A stretch of DNA of 64,000 bases from Salinirubellus litoreus (GTDB taxonomy: Archaea > Halobacteriota > Halobacteria > Halobacteriales > Haloarculaceae): the NCBI RefSeq assembly GCF_037335815.1, contig NZ_CP147841.1, forward strand, positions 3,596,001 to 3,660,000, read 5' to 3'. Both the position numbers and the translations under genes were made by a program. The notes below the pieces were generated by a model, which made no database searches, was not told the origin of the DNA, and was given only the letters and a program-made list of their open reading frames with translations. Within the stretch, counting starts at the first letter, position 1; every line of letters starts with the position of its first letter. Shown in pieces: positions 50,798 to 59,173 of this stretch.

Positions 50798-50919
50798 GAT
50801 CCACCGGCCGCTCCCCGCAGGAACCCGTTGCATCGACGTTCCGAACGCGGATCCACTGAACGCGCTCTCACTATACGTCGTACCACTTGCTCGCTGCCGG
50901 GTATCTCCGGCAGGTCGAC

Positions 50920-52023
50920 TCAGCCGAACAGCTCCCGCATCTCGCCCGGCGTCGCGTCGGTCCTGAGCGTCGTCCCGCCGTAGTGGGTCCGTGAGGCCTC
51001 GAACCCCGCCCCGCGCAGTCCCTCCAGGAAGTCGTCCATCCCGATCGCCGGCTCGCCCCAGGTCCTGTAGAGGCGGTGCTGGTCGTAGTGGGTCGGCCGG
51101 TCGAGTTCGGACCCGATGCGTTCGAGGAGGTCCCGGGCCTCCCCGGCGGTGCCGAACTCGTCGGGGACCGCCTCGCGCGTGGCCGCGACGAACCCGCGGT
51201 CGTGGGGGATCGCGAGGTAGATCGGTCCCGCCGTCTTGATAGTCCCGCCACACTCCGGACAGGCGTCGAGCGGGTCGGCGATCAGCCCGCGCTCGGCCTC
51301 GCGGTAGAGGCAGTCCTGGCACCAGTCGACGTAGCCGAGTTCGTCCACGCGGTCGTCGGCGCGCTGTGCTCCGGTTTCGAGGTGGAGGTAGGTCCGGACG
51401 TAGTGGGCCGAGACGTGCGAGAGCACGGGCCTCGCGGCGACGTCGTACCGGGCGGCGGTCCGGACGAGCGCCGACAGGAGGACCCGGAGGCCCATCTCGG
51501 CGTGGAACTCCGTGTTCCGCGGGACCGTCGAGTAGGTGCGCACGCCCGACCGGAAGTGCGCGCCACAGAGCGGCGCGGTGTCGGTCGCGGTGACGCAGAG
51601 CAGCGATCGGGCGCTGTCGAACGCCGCGTCGGTGAACGGGATCGGCGTCCCGAACGGGTCGAGGTCCACGACGTCGAAGTCGGCCTCGTGCATGAACGCC
51701 TGCGCTTTCCTCCGAACGACCTCCCCGTCGAGGCCGTTGCGTTCGAGGTTGCGACGAGCGAGATCGACGGCGTCGGGGTCGACGTCACAGAGCGTCGCGT
51801 CGAACCCGGCGGCGGCCGCCCGGACCCCCCGCACCCCGGAGGCGGCCGTCGCGTCGAGGTAGGTCTCGACTCCCCGGTCCGACCAGTCGGGGTAGGCCCG
51901 GAGCGCCGCGACAGTCACGTCGCGGTTGAGCTCCTGGACGGGGTTGAAGAACACCCCCTCCTCCCGGCCGTCCTCGTGGGTCCCCTCGACCTCAAGGCGA
52001 CACCCACCCTCTACGTGCTCCAT
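50920..52023 (-). CDS. trm1: tRNA (guanine(26)-N2)-dimethyltransferase
   Basis: 367 residues. Archaeal Trm1, which uses S-adenosylmethionine to make N2,N2-dimethyl-G26 in tRNA. Motifs: start EGVFFNPVQELNRDVTVAAL, SAM site TYLDATAASGVRGVRAA, catalytic DVVDLDPFGTP (about 116-126), zinc knuckle CQDC with CPECGG in the C-terminal domain. ATG 52023 is 26 bases after a TATA-like GCTTTTCGC; repeat copy C lies just upstream of that promoter. Confidence 0.95.
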   Translation of the reverse strand: MEHVEGGCRLEVEGTHEDGREEGVFFNPVQELNRDVTVAALRAYPDWSDRGVETYLDATAASGVRGVRAAAAGFDATLCDVDPDAVDLARRNLERNGLDGEVVRRKAQAFMHEADFDVVDLDPFGTPIPFTDAAFDSARSLLCVTATDTAPLCGAHFRSGVRTYSTVPRNTEFHAEMGLRVLLSALVRTAARYDVAARPVLSHVSAHYVRTYLHLETGAQRADDRVDELGYVDWCQDCLYREAERGLIADPLDACPECGGTIKTAGPIYLAIPHDRGFVAATREAVPDEFGTAGEARDLLERIGSELDRPTHYDQHRLYRTWGEPAIGMDDFLEGLRGAGFEASRTHYGGTTLRTDATPGEMRELFG

Positions 52024-52066
52024 ACGCGTGACCCGGGACCGGGCGCGAAAAGCGCGGCGTTATCCT

Positions 52067-52150
52067 CATACGGATTGTTGTAGTCTTTTACCGGCGATCA
52101 CGGACCCCGCTCGGGTGATCGCCGGTAGATCGTTACAACAATCCGTATCA
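52067..52150. repeat. 84-bp palindromic repeat, copy C, upstream of trm1
   Basis: Left arm CATACGGATTGTTGTAGTCT and TTTACCGGCGATCAC; right arm, minus strand, TGATACGGATTGTTGTAACG. The left terminus reads TCATAC (not a stop on the plus strand), the right terminus is TGATAC. Same sequence family and length as copies A and B but in the divergent region between trm1 and the SWIM-type gene. Confidence 0.85.
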
Positions 52151-52235
52151 GACGGGCGACGCTCCCGGCGCGCCACTCCGTCTTCGAGGAGGAGAACTGC
52201 CGAACGCTTTTCTCGGCGCGTCCCGAACCCCGACC

Positions 52236-52583
52236 GTGACCTCGGTCGAGGACTGGCAGGACCTGCTCGACGGGACGGGGCGGCTCACCCCGGAGGCGGT
52301 CGACAGCATCGTCGCCGCCCACGGCTCGCGGGGCCGCCGTGCCATCGAGGCCGTCGGCGAGGAGCGGGTCAAGGAGTACAACGACTTCACCGTCGTCGTC
52401 GGTCACGAGGACGAGTACATCGTCGAGGACGGGGGCTGTACCTGCGAGGACGCCCAGTACAACCTCGACGGCGAGGACCCCGAACAGCTCTGCTGGCACG
52501 CCATCGCCGCCGCGGTCGCCCGCCGTGTCGGTGCCCTCGACCGCCACGACATGTGGTACTCGGACGTCCGCGAACTGCTCTGA
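52236..52583 (+). CDS. SWIM zinc-finger protein
   Basis: 115 residues with CTCEDAQYNLDGEDPEQLCWH, a CxC...CxH SWIM zinc motif, in the C-terminal half, preceded by a helical segment (EAVDSIVAAHGSRGRRAIEA). SWIM domains bind DNA or proteins. GTG 52236 has a TATA-like GCTTTTCTC 26 bases upstream. No partner is adjacent. Confidence 0.7.
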   Translation: MTSVEDWQDLLDGTGRLTPEAVDSIVAAHGSRGRRAIEAVGEERVKEYNDFTVVVGHEDEYIVEDGGCTCEDAQYNLDGEDPEQLCWHAIAAAVARRVGALDRHDMWYSDVRELL

Positions 52584-52611
52584 TCGGCCGGAGAATGCCG
52601 CTTCGCACCCG

Positions 52612-53016
52612 CTATTCCTCCCGCGGATCGGGATCCAGGCGGACGTGCCGGGTCGCGTAGGCGACCTGGTAGCCGAACCAGACCAGCGTGAGCGAGCCGA
52701 CGGCCGCGACGACGGCGAAGGCCGCGTCCCCGCCCCGCACCCCCTCGACGACCGGCGCGAGGTAGCTCACCGTGAGCCCGGCCCCGAGGAGCGCCATCGA
52801 GACGCCGGCGAGGTGGTTCCAGCGGACCGCCAGTCCCGCGACCGCGTACCGCTCCCGGACCCCGGCGGTGAGCAGCAGGAGCGCCGCGAGCGTCATCGTG
52901 CCGTACTGGAGTGCGACGCGCGGCTCGGCGAGCCCGTCGATCCCGAACAGGACGACGAGCAGCTGTGCGACGACGAACAGGAAGCCGCCGAGCCAGGGGA
53001 GCCACCGCCGGTTCAC
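52612..53016 (-). CDS. Four-helix membrane protein of unknown function
   Basis: 134 residues with four helices (about 7-27, 38-55, 65-85, 97-118) and a C-terminal HVRLDPDPREE. GTG 53016 is chosen because a TATA-like TTCATTACG on the minus strand lies about 27 bases upstream. Not recognised; converges on the SWIM gene. Confidence 0.55.
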   Translation of the reverse strand: MNRRWLPWLGGFLFVVAQLLVVLFGIDGLAEPRVALQYGTMTLAALLLLTAGVRERYAVAGLAVRWNHLAGVSMALLGAGLTVSYLAPVVEGVRGGDAAFAVVAAVGSLTLVWFGYQVAYATRHVRLDPDPREE

Positions 53017-53104
53017 GCCCACGGGAAGGGCCGGGGGCGTAATGAACCCCCCGTGGAGTCCACGCCGATCGGGTCGGGTGAACCGACGCCCGGACCCCGC
53101 AGGG

Positions 53105-53113
53105 ACTTTTACC
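53105..53113 (+). promoter_or_regulatory. TATA box of the ubiquitin-like fusion gene
   Basis: ACTTTTACC centred 26 bases before ATG 53135; decides the start. Confidence 0.55.
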
Positions 53114-53134
53114 GGGACGCCCCTGAGGGTGGGT

Positions 53135-53755
53135 ATGGAACTGGAGCTCCGTTTCTTCGCCACATTCCGTGCCGCCGTCGGGCAGAAGACCATCGAGCGG
53201 GAGTTCGACGACGGGGCGACCGTGGGCGAGATCCTGGCGGCCCTCGAAGCGGAGTTCGAGGGGCTGTCCGGCGAACTCATCGAGGACGGGGAGATACGCG
53301 ACCAGCTGAGCGTGCTGAAGAACGGCCGCGAGGTGCTCCACATGGAGGGGATCGACACGGTGATGGAGGACGGCGACCGGCTGTCGGTGTTCCCGCCGGT
53401 CGCCGGGGGGACTTCGGCCGACACCCCCGGGAGTGGGGAGTCGAGCGGGACGGCGGACGTAGCCGAGAACGGGGCCGGGGACGACCGGGGGACGAAGCGA
53501 ATCGAGCGATCCTGGCGGGGCATCTCCGAGCGGCTAGCGCTCGAGTACCTGGAGGGACTCGGCGGCGAGCACGTCGACGAGCACGCCGTCGAGGCCGACG
53601 ACTGGCGGGCCCGGACCTCCGCCGAGAAGGTGTCGATCTACGAGGGGTCGACGATGAGCCTCACGGAGGTGACGGTCGTCTTCGAGGGCGACCCGGAGGC
53701 GCTCGACGACCTCGTCGAGCGGTTCGCGCGGAAGGCGATGCGGGCCGGCGGGTAG
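53135..53755 (+). CDS. Ubiquitin-like/MoaD-SAMP domain fused to a second domain, two diglycine ends
   Basis: 206 residues. Residues 1-92 are a beta-grasp MoaD/SAMP1-like domain (LELRFFATFRAAVGQ, SVLKNGREVL, DGDRLSVFPPVAGG) with diglycine at 91-92. A flexible acidic Gly/Ser linker follows (about 93-118), then a helical-beta domain (RSWRGISERLALEYLEGLGG, YEGSTMSLTEVTVVFEGDPE) ending RKAMRAGG, so the C-terminus is again diglycine. It may carry sulfur for molybdenum/tungsten cofactor and tRNA thiolation or be conjugated to proteins after activation by UbaA. A tungsten oxidoreductase gene lies 0.9 kb downstream. Coupled to the next gene without a gap. Confidence 0.75.
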   Translation: MELELRFFATFRAAVGQKTIEREFDDGATVGEILAALEAEFEGLSGELIEDGEIRDQLSVLKNGREVLHMEGIDTVMEDGDRLSVFPPVAGGTSADTPGSGESSGTADVAENGAGDDRGTKRIERSWRGISERLALEYLEGLGGEHVDEHAVEADDWRARTSAEKVSIYEGSTMSLTEVTVVFEGDPEALDDLVERFARKAMRAGG

Positions 53756-54115
53756 ATGGCACGGGGCGACCCGCTCGACGGGCAGGTGCTGGTGCTGGCG
53801 GCCGCGAAGGCCAGCGTCGCACCCGACCGCCTGCCCGGACTGGTCGACCGTGCCCAGGCCCACCTCGGCCCGCGGATCGGCGAGTACCGTCGGGAGTACG
53901 AGTGCGTCGCCGAGGAGGACGACCGGTCCGTGTTCCTCGCCGAGCAAGGCCACTGGGCGAGGATCGGCGAGGAACTCGGGCTCGGCGAGCGGGAGGTGGA
54001 CGCACTCCGGCGCGCCCACGAGGAGCAGTTACGACGGTCGGGGACGGTCGAGGACCGCCGCGAGGAGTTCGAGTCGGCGCTCGACATCCGCGAGGCGGTC
54101 GTCGTGGGAACGTAG
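53756..54115 (+). CDS. Acidic protein coupled to the ubiquitin-like gene
   Basis: 119 residues, helical and charged, no recognised motif. ATG follows the TAG of the fusion gene directly, so both are made together. Conserved-looking parts are PLDGQVLVLAAAKASVAPDR and FLAEQGHWARIGEELGLGER. Function unknown; partner role with the modifier is inferred from coupling. Confidence 0.6.
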   Translation: MARGDPLDGQVLVLAAAKASVAPDRLPGLVDRAQAHLGPRIGEYRREYECVAEEDDRSVFLAEQGHWARIGEELGLGEREVDALRRAHEEQLRRSGTVEDRREEFESALDIREAVVVGT

Positions 54116-54179
54116 CGACGGGGCGATCCCGCAGGTCGTCGGGTGGGAGATGGGTCACTCCGCGAGGGGTCGACGCCGA

Positions 54180-54521
54180 TCAGGGGTCGTTGTCCTGGGC
54201 CTCGACGAGCACGGCGTTCTCGACGTACTCGGTGCCGCCGCCCATCCGTAACTGGAGGGTCGAACCCGGGAGGTCGGGGTCGTCCCCGTCCTCCTCGTCC
54301 TCGTCGTTGTCGTGCGGGACGGAGACGGCGACGACCTCGTCGTAGTCGACCGCGCGCCGCTGGAGGACGCGGCCGTCGACCTCGACGCGCTCCCACTCGT
54401 CGGTCTCCAGGTCGTCGACGTCGAAGTACTCCGAGGCGCTGGTGTCGGGGCCGACCGCATCTCCCGACCGGACGGTCTCCGTGGCGTCGTCCTCGCGGTA
54501 CTGGTGCAGGTAGACGAGCAT
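54180..54521 (-). CDS. Very acidic protein of unknown function
   Basis: 113 residues. N-terminal MLVYLHQYREDDATETV, an acidic run DNDEDEEDGDDPD (about 78-90) and C-terminal GGGTEYVENAVLVEAQDNDP. No membrane helix. ATG 54521 has CGTTATCG 27 bases upstream as TATA box. Not recognised beyond being typical of haloarchaea. Confidence 0.6.
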   Translation of the reverse strand: MLVYLHQYREDDATETVRSGDAVGPDTSASEYFDVDDLETDEWERVEVDGRVLQRRAVDYDEVVAVSVPHDNDEDEEDGDDPDLPGSTLQLRMGGGTEYVENAVLVEAQDNDP

Positions 54522-54648
54522 GCTCGATCGAGCGACGCATCCACGATAACGGCTCACTCTGCACGTTCATGCCGGTGCCGTCGTCGGCCGGCGGAGCCGG
54601 GACTCGGCGTGGGTGCGGATCGTCGAAAGAAGCGGTGGGTTCCGGTGT

Positions 54649-56589
54649 TCAGTCGTCGGCTGGTGCGGCCGAGTCGCCCCGCGAGACGCCCGTCCCGGGA
54701 CCGATGTCGATGCCGAGGTCGTCCAGTCGCTCGTCGGGCACGACCCCGTCGACCCAGCCCCGGCGCTCGTAGTACTCGTCGAGCATCGGGTCGAGTTCAC
54801 AGAACTCGCCCTCGCTCGCGCCCTGTCCGGGCATCCCGCCCTCGCCGTCGAGGAACCGGGCGGGCAGGGAGTCCTCCTCGCGACCGAACCCGTTGAGGTT
54901 GTTGTAGTACCGCTCCAGGGTGTAGATGCGGTCGCCGGTCTCGAGGAGCTCGTCCTCCGTGACGTCGAGGCCCGTCATGCCGTTGTACTGCTTGACGTAC
55001 TCCTCGATGCCCTCCGCGAAGGCGTTGAACTTGCAGATGTCGAACGAGTCGGAGATGGCGTGCATGTCCTGGAACATGGCGCAGAGCTCGCCCTTGCCCT
55101 CCCACTCGTAGGGATCCGTCTTCTCGGGGAGACCCAGGAGTTCGGCGGAAGGGGTGTAGCCGCGCAGGTGGCACGCGCCGCGGTTCGAGGTGGCGTAGCC
55201 GATGCCCATCCCCTTCATGCAGCGGGGGTCGTAGGCCGCGATGGCCTGGTTCTTCACGGTGAGCGTCGAGCCGTGCCCGTCGAACGCCTCGGCCATGTGG
55301 GCCTGCCCGTCGGCGAGGTGGTCCGCGAGGTCGGTCTCGCGGGTGGCGATGCGCTCGATCATGTCGATCATCTCGTGGGCGTCGCCCCACTCGATCCCCT
55401 CGCCGAGATCGTCGAGCTTGCCGTCCTCGGTCAGCTCCATCGCCATCGCCATGATGTTGCCCGTCTCGATGGTGTCGACACCCATGTCGTTACACCGGTC
55501 GATCATCACGGCGATCTCGTCGCGCTCGGTGTGGCCCGAGTTGGGCCCGAGCGCCCACGCGGACTCGTACTCGTAGGACTCCATCCGGACGTTCAGGTCC
55601 TCGCCCTTGTGCATCACCGACGTCTCGACCTCCTTCTTGCACGCCACGGGGCAGGAGTGGCAGGTCGGCTCGTCGACGAGGATGTTCTCGCGGACGTTCT
55701 CGCCGGAGACCCGCTCGGAGTCGAAGTCGTCGGGGATCGAGGAGTCCTCGTTTTTGGCGTCCTCGGTCGAGGTGTACCGCCCGTTCCTCGTCGGGAGGCC
55801 GGAGGTCTCCTCGGTGACGTTCATCAGGACGTTCGTCCCGTACATCGAGAGGCCGCCCTCGTTCGGGGCGGTGACGTCCGACTCCTGGATGACCTGCATC
55901 GCCTGCTGGTGGCCCTCGCGGAACAGTTCGGGGTTCGCGGGTTTGGGCATCTTCGTCGAGGACTTGACGACGACTGCCTTCAGCCGCTTGTTGCCCATGA
56001 CACAGCCCGTGCCGCCGCGCCCGGAGGCGCGGTCGTCCTCGTTCATGATGCAGGCGTACTTGACCTCGTTCTCGCCGCCCGGCCCGATGGCCATACAGGA
56101 GAGGTTCTTGCCGAACGAGCCCTCGCACTCGTCCTCGAGTTCGTCCATCGTGTCGTGGACGCCCCAGCCCCAGAGGTGCGAGGCGTCCCGGAGTTCGACC
56201 TCGCCGTCCTCGACGACGGCGTAGACCGGGTGTTCGGAACGACCCTCGAACAGGAGGCCGTCGAACCCGGCCCACTTCAGCCGCGCGCCCGACCAGCCGC
56301 CGTGGTGGCTGTCGGTGACCGTCCCGGTGAGCGGGGACTTCGTGCAGATGGCGATGCGCCCGCTCATCACGACCTGGGTTCCCGTGAGCGGCCCGTTCAT
56401 CATGGCGAGGAGGTTGTCCTCGCCGAGCGGGTCCACGTCGGGCCCCTGGTCGAACACGTACTTCACGCCGAGCCCGCGGGCCCCGATGTACTTCCTCGCG
56501 TCCTCCTCGTCGATCCCCTCGTAGGCGACGTCGCCCGAGGAGAGGTCGACGCGTGCCACGTTGTCCTGGAATCCACCTAGTTCTGTCAT
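54649..56589 (-). CDS. aor: Aldehyde ferredoxin oxidoreductase (tungsten)
   Basis: 646 residues of the AOR/FOR family, which oxidises aldehydes to acids with ferredoxin as acceptor, using a tungsten bis-pterin cofactor and a [4Fe-4S] cluster. Cluster ligands C310, C313, C317 (CHSCPVAC) and C519 (DICKFNAF); pterin-contact DSHHGGWSGARLK (93-105) and GPLTGT. The nearby MoaD-like gene fits cofactor biosynthesis. Which aldehyde is used is unknown. Cytoplasmic. No good TATA box was found. Confidence 0.93.
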   Translation of the reverse strand: MTELGGFQDNVARVDLSSGDVAYEGIDEEDARKYIGARGLGVKYVFDQGPDVDPLGEDNLLAMMNGPLTGTQVVMSGRIAICTKSPLTGTVTDSHHGGWSGARLKWAGFDGLLFEGRSEHPVYAVVEDGEVELRDASHLWGWGVHDTMDELEDECEGSFGKNLSCMAIGPGGENEVKYACIMNEDDRASGRGGTGCVMGNKRLKAVVVKSSTKMPKPANPELFREGHQQAMQVIQESDVTAPNEGGLSMYGTNVLMNVTEETSGLPTRNGRYTSTEDAKNEDSSIPDDFDSERVSGENVRENILVDEPTCHSCPVACKKEVETSVMHKGEDLNVRMESYEYESAWALGPNSGHTERDEIAVMIDRCNDMGVDTIETGNIMAMAMELTEDGKLDDLGEGIEWGDAHEMIDMIERIATRETDLADHLADGQAHMAEAFDGHGSTLTVKNQAIAAYDPRCMKGMGIGYATSNRGACHLRGYTPSAELLGLPEKTDPYEWEGKGELCAMFQDMHAISDSFDICKFNAFAEGIEEYVKQYNGMTGLDVTEDELLETGDRIYTLERYYNNLNGFGREEDSLPARFLDGEGGMPGQGASEGEFCELDPMLDEYYERRGWVDGVVPDERLDDLGIDIGPGTGVSRGDSAAPADD

Positions 56590-56790
56590 AGTAATCCGTA
56601 CAGCTTGCTAGTGGGGTGGATGTGGGGTAACGCTTGCCACCGGGACGTAACCAGATAAGGTTACATCCGTGTTCGGACTTCGGCCCAACAATCGGAAGAC
56701 GTCGCTCCGAATCACGGCCACCGGTGGATCGGTCGGAGGAACGTTGCTGGTTTCATCTCCACTCGGGAGGAAGGAACTCCGTTCGAACCG

Positions 56791-57258
56791 GTGAGAGAGG
56801 TGTGGCCGCCGCCGACCGACAGGCGTATCCCGGTCGCGGGAACACGGCCCGGCGTGCGAGCGCTCGGGGACTCACGGCTGGGCTACGCCGTCCTCGCCGT
56901 CGCCGCGGTGGGGCTGTTCGTCGCCAGCGTCGTCCCCCCTCCGGCGGCCGCGACGGGGCCGCCGGCCCCGCGACCGCTCGGCGTCCCACTCGACAAGTGG
57001 ATCCACGCGGGAGCGTACGGCGTCCTCGCGCTCCTCCTCTGTTTCGCGACTCGCGCCCGGCGGACCCGTACGGTGGTCCTCGCCGCCGTCGTAGTGGCGG
57101 CCTACGGTCTCGCGATCGAGTTCGTCCAGGCACCCCTCTCCGCCCGGTCGTTCGACCTCGTCGACGCGGCGGCGAACGCCACCGGAGCCGCGCTCGCCGC
57201 GCTCGCCTGGCGGGTCAGGACCGCACTCGAGGACCGTCGGGACCGCTCACGCCGGTAA
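56791..57258 (+). CDS. VanZ-family membrane protein
   Basis: 155 residues with four helices; DKWIHAGAYGVLALLLCFA and the last GLAIEFVQAPLSARSFDLVD match the VanZ-like pattern (helix, KxxHxxxY, E-x-xQ). The first 20 residues are Pro/Arg-rich and the true start may be GTG 56854. Roles of archaeal VanZ-like proteins are unknown. Confidence 0.75.
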   Translation: MREVWPPPTDRRIPVAGTRPGVRALGDSRLGYAVLAVAAVGLFVASVVPPPAAATGPPAPRPLGVPLDKWIHAGAYGVLALLLCFATRARRTRTVVLAAVVVAAYGLAIEFVQAPLSARSFDLVDAAANATGAALAALAWRVRTALEDRRDRSRR

Positions 57259-57310
57259 CTCGGTCGGCGAGAAGGGGTCGGACCGGTCGACCGCGACCGT
57301 GACAACGCAG

Positions 57311-57321
57311 GGGCTTTACTC
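57311..57321 (+). promoter_or_regulatory. TATA box of the RaSEA gene
   Basis: GGGCTTTACTC centred 26 bases before ATG 57342. Confidence 0.55.
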
Positions 57322-57341
57322 GTCCGCGGGGAACGTCGGGT

Positions 57342-58424
57342 ATGAGCAAGCCCGATCCCGGCGTGTACGAGCAGGGCCGGGGGATGGACGCCCACAACGC
57401 GGTGATGCGGGAGATCCGCGCCCGGAACGACCGGACGTACGATCCCCGCGAGCCGACCCGCGTCTGGCTCGACGAGGACAACACGCCCGACGGGGTGGTC
57501 CGATCGCTCACCATCATCCTCAACACGGGGGGGTGTCGGTGGGCACGGGCCGGCGGCTGTACGATGTGTGGCTACGTCGCCGAATCGGTAGAGGGCGGGA
57601 CCGTCGCCCACGAGGACCTGATGGCCCAGGTCGAGGCCTGTCTCGAACACGAACGCGAGAACGCCGAACCCCACGAGCCCGCCCCGCTGGTGAAGATCTA
57701 CACCTCCGGGTCGTTCCTCGACGAGCGCGAGGTGCCCGCCGAGACCCGCGAGGCCATCGCGGGGACGTTCGCCGACCGTGACCGGATGGTCGTCGAGTCG
57801 CTCCCGGACTTCGTCGACGCCGAAAAGCTCGACGACTTCACCGACCGAGGGATCGAGACGGACGTGGCCGTCGGGCTGGAGACGGCCACCGATCGCGTAC
57901 GCCACGACTGCGTGAACAAGTACTTCGACTTCGCGGACTTCGAGGCGGCCTGTGCGGAGGCCCGCTCCGCGGGAGCGGGCGTGAAGGCCTACCTCCTCCT
58001 GAAGCCGGCGTTCCTCACCGAGTCGGAGGCGGTCGAGGACATGGTGCGGAGCGTGCGCCGGTGCGCGGCCGTCGAGGGCTGTCACACCGTCTCGATGAAC
58101 CCCACTAACGTCCAGCGCCACACGATGGTCGAGGAGCTCTACCACGACGGCGGCTACCGGCCGCCGTGGCTCTGGTCTGTCCGTGCGGTCCTGGAGGAGA
58201 CAGCGGACACGGACGCCATCGTCGTCTCCGATCCGGTGGGCCACGGGAGCGACCGTGGACCGCACAACTGCGGGGAGTGCGACGACCACGTCCAGACCGC
58301 GATCAAGGACTTCGACCTCCGGCAGGACCCCTCGGTGTTCGGTGAGGTCTCCTGTGAGTGTGAGGCGACCTGGGAGGCGGTGATGGAGCGCGAGCGGAGC
58401 TACGGGATGCCGCTCTCGCGGTGA
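57342..58424 (+). CDS. raSEA: Archaeosine synthase radical SAM subunit RaSEA
   Basis: 360 residues. Radical SAM enzyme that with ArcS converts preQ0-lysine at G15 of tRNA into archaeosine. The [4Fe-4S]/SAM cysteines are C65, C73, C76 in GGCRWARAGGCTMCGY, a spacing typical of the Elp3-like/RaSEA group rather than CxxxCxxC. Further: KIYTSGSFLDEREV, VGLETATDRVRHDCVNKYF and a C-terminal Cys-rich NCGECDDH with CECEATWE. arcS is not in the window. Confidence 0.88.
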   Translation: MSKPDPGVYEQGRGMDAHNAVMREIRARNDRTYDPREPTRVWLDEDNTPDGVVRSLTIILNTGGCRWARAGGCTMCGYVAESVEGGTVAHEDLMAQVEACLEHERENAEPHEPAPLVKIYTSGSFLDEREVPAETREAIAGTFADRDRMVVESLPDFVDAEKLDDFTDRGIETDVAVGLETATDRVRHDCVNKYFDFADFEAACAEARSAGAGVKAYLLLKPAFLTESEAVEDMVRSVRRCAAVEGCHTVSMNPTNVQRHTMVEELYHDGGYRPPWLWSVRAVLEETADTDAIVVSDPVGHGSDRGPHNCGECDDHVQTAIKDFDLRQDPSVFGEVSCECEATWEAVMERERSYGMPLSR

Positions 58425-58600
58425 TCGGGGTACGGACGGGCTAACGGACCGGTTAATCGCCTGTTAACGGCTTCTCAGCGGTCGAGGTCACCGATCGGAA
58501 ATGGAGAACGACGAGGATCCCCGTTTCCAGCCGCGAATCCGGCCTTAACCGGCAGATAGCTAAGCGGCCCCGGGGTGTGCCCCGAAGCGGGGATGCAACT

Positions 58601-58750
58601 GTGACCGAGCCGAAGCGGGAACGGGTGAAGCTGGGGGACTACGAGAGCGTCGTGCTCGACAACGGGTGGTACATGATCCGTCGGGCGCGGACGGAAGGAG
58701 CGGACGGGCAGTGGATAGCCACGGAGGAGGCGACACCGATACGGCAGTGA
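58601..58750 (+). CDS. 49-residue protein of unknown function
   Basis: GTG 58601 opens MTEPKRERVKLGDYESVVLD and ends GQWIATEEATPIRQ, a compact composition seen in small haloarchaeal proteins. A three-codon frame ATG-CAA-CTG-TGA (58593-58604) overlaps the GTG as GTGA, and the preceding GC-rich stretch 58567-58592 can fold (GGGGTGTGCCCC, CCCCGAAGCGGGG). Real but of unknown function. Confidence 0.5.
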   Translation: MTEPKRERVKLGDYESVVLDNGWYMIRRARTEGADGQWIATEEATPIRQ

Positions 58751-58795
58751 ACCGCCCGTGGAGACCCTGCGCCCGTTTCGGGACGGGAGCCCCTG

Positions 58796-59083
58796 TCAGA
58801 CGGCGTCGTCGGGGTCGTACCGCTCGCGGACCCGCTCGATCTCCGCCGCGTACCGCTCGCGGGTCTCGGGGTCGTCGACGGTCCCGAGGTTGGTGGGCGG
58901 GACGTCGACCGCGGCGGTCGTCTCCCGGTGGTCGCCGGTGAAACTCGTCAGGGCACGCTCCTTCCGGTAGTCGCGACGCCCGTCGGGCGTCGCGTACGTC
59001 AGGATGATGAGGTTCTGTTCGTCGTCGGAGTAGGTCCGCTCGACCAGCCAGACCCGAACCGTCTCCTCCTCCGTCGTGCTCAT
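58796..59083 (-). CDS. Small conserved-looking protein of unknown function
   Basis: 95 residues: VRVWLVERTYSDDEQNLIIL, then TYATPDGRRDYRKERAL and a helical C-terminus. Mixed alpha/beta, acidic. It precedes no operon; purQ ends about 90 bases further upstream on the same strand. ATG 59083 is chosen because codons further up have non-coding composition. Confidence 0.6.
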   Translation of the reverse strand: MSTTEEETVRVWLVERTYSDDEQNLIILTYATPDGRRDYRKERALTSFTGDHRETTAAVDVPPTNLGTVDDPETRERYAAEIERVRERYDPDDAV

Positions 59084-59173
59084 GGGCGATCGTACGGCCC
59101 TCGAGCCCATGAGTCCTCGGTCGTCGTCCGCCAACCGGAGAGGAACCGACGGTACGGTCCGTCCTCCCGTGGT

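Noticed and set aside
52148..52390. 80-codon minus-strand frame ending at the TGA of repeat copy C
   Set aside because: It is mostly antisense to the SWIM gene; only its last residues lie outside. It could be a relic but there is no independent support.
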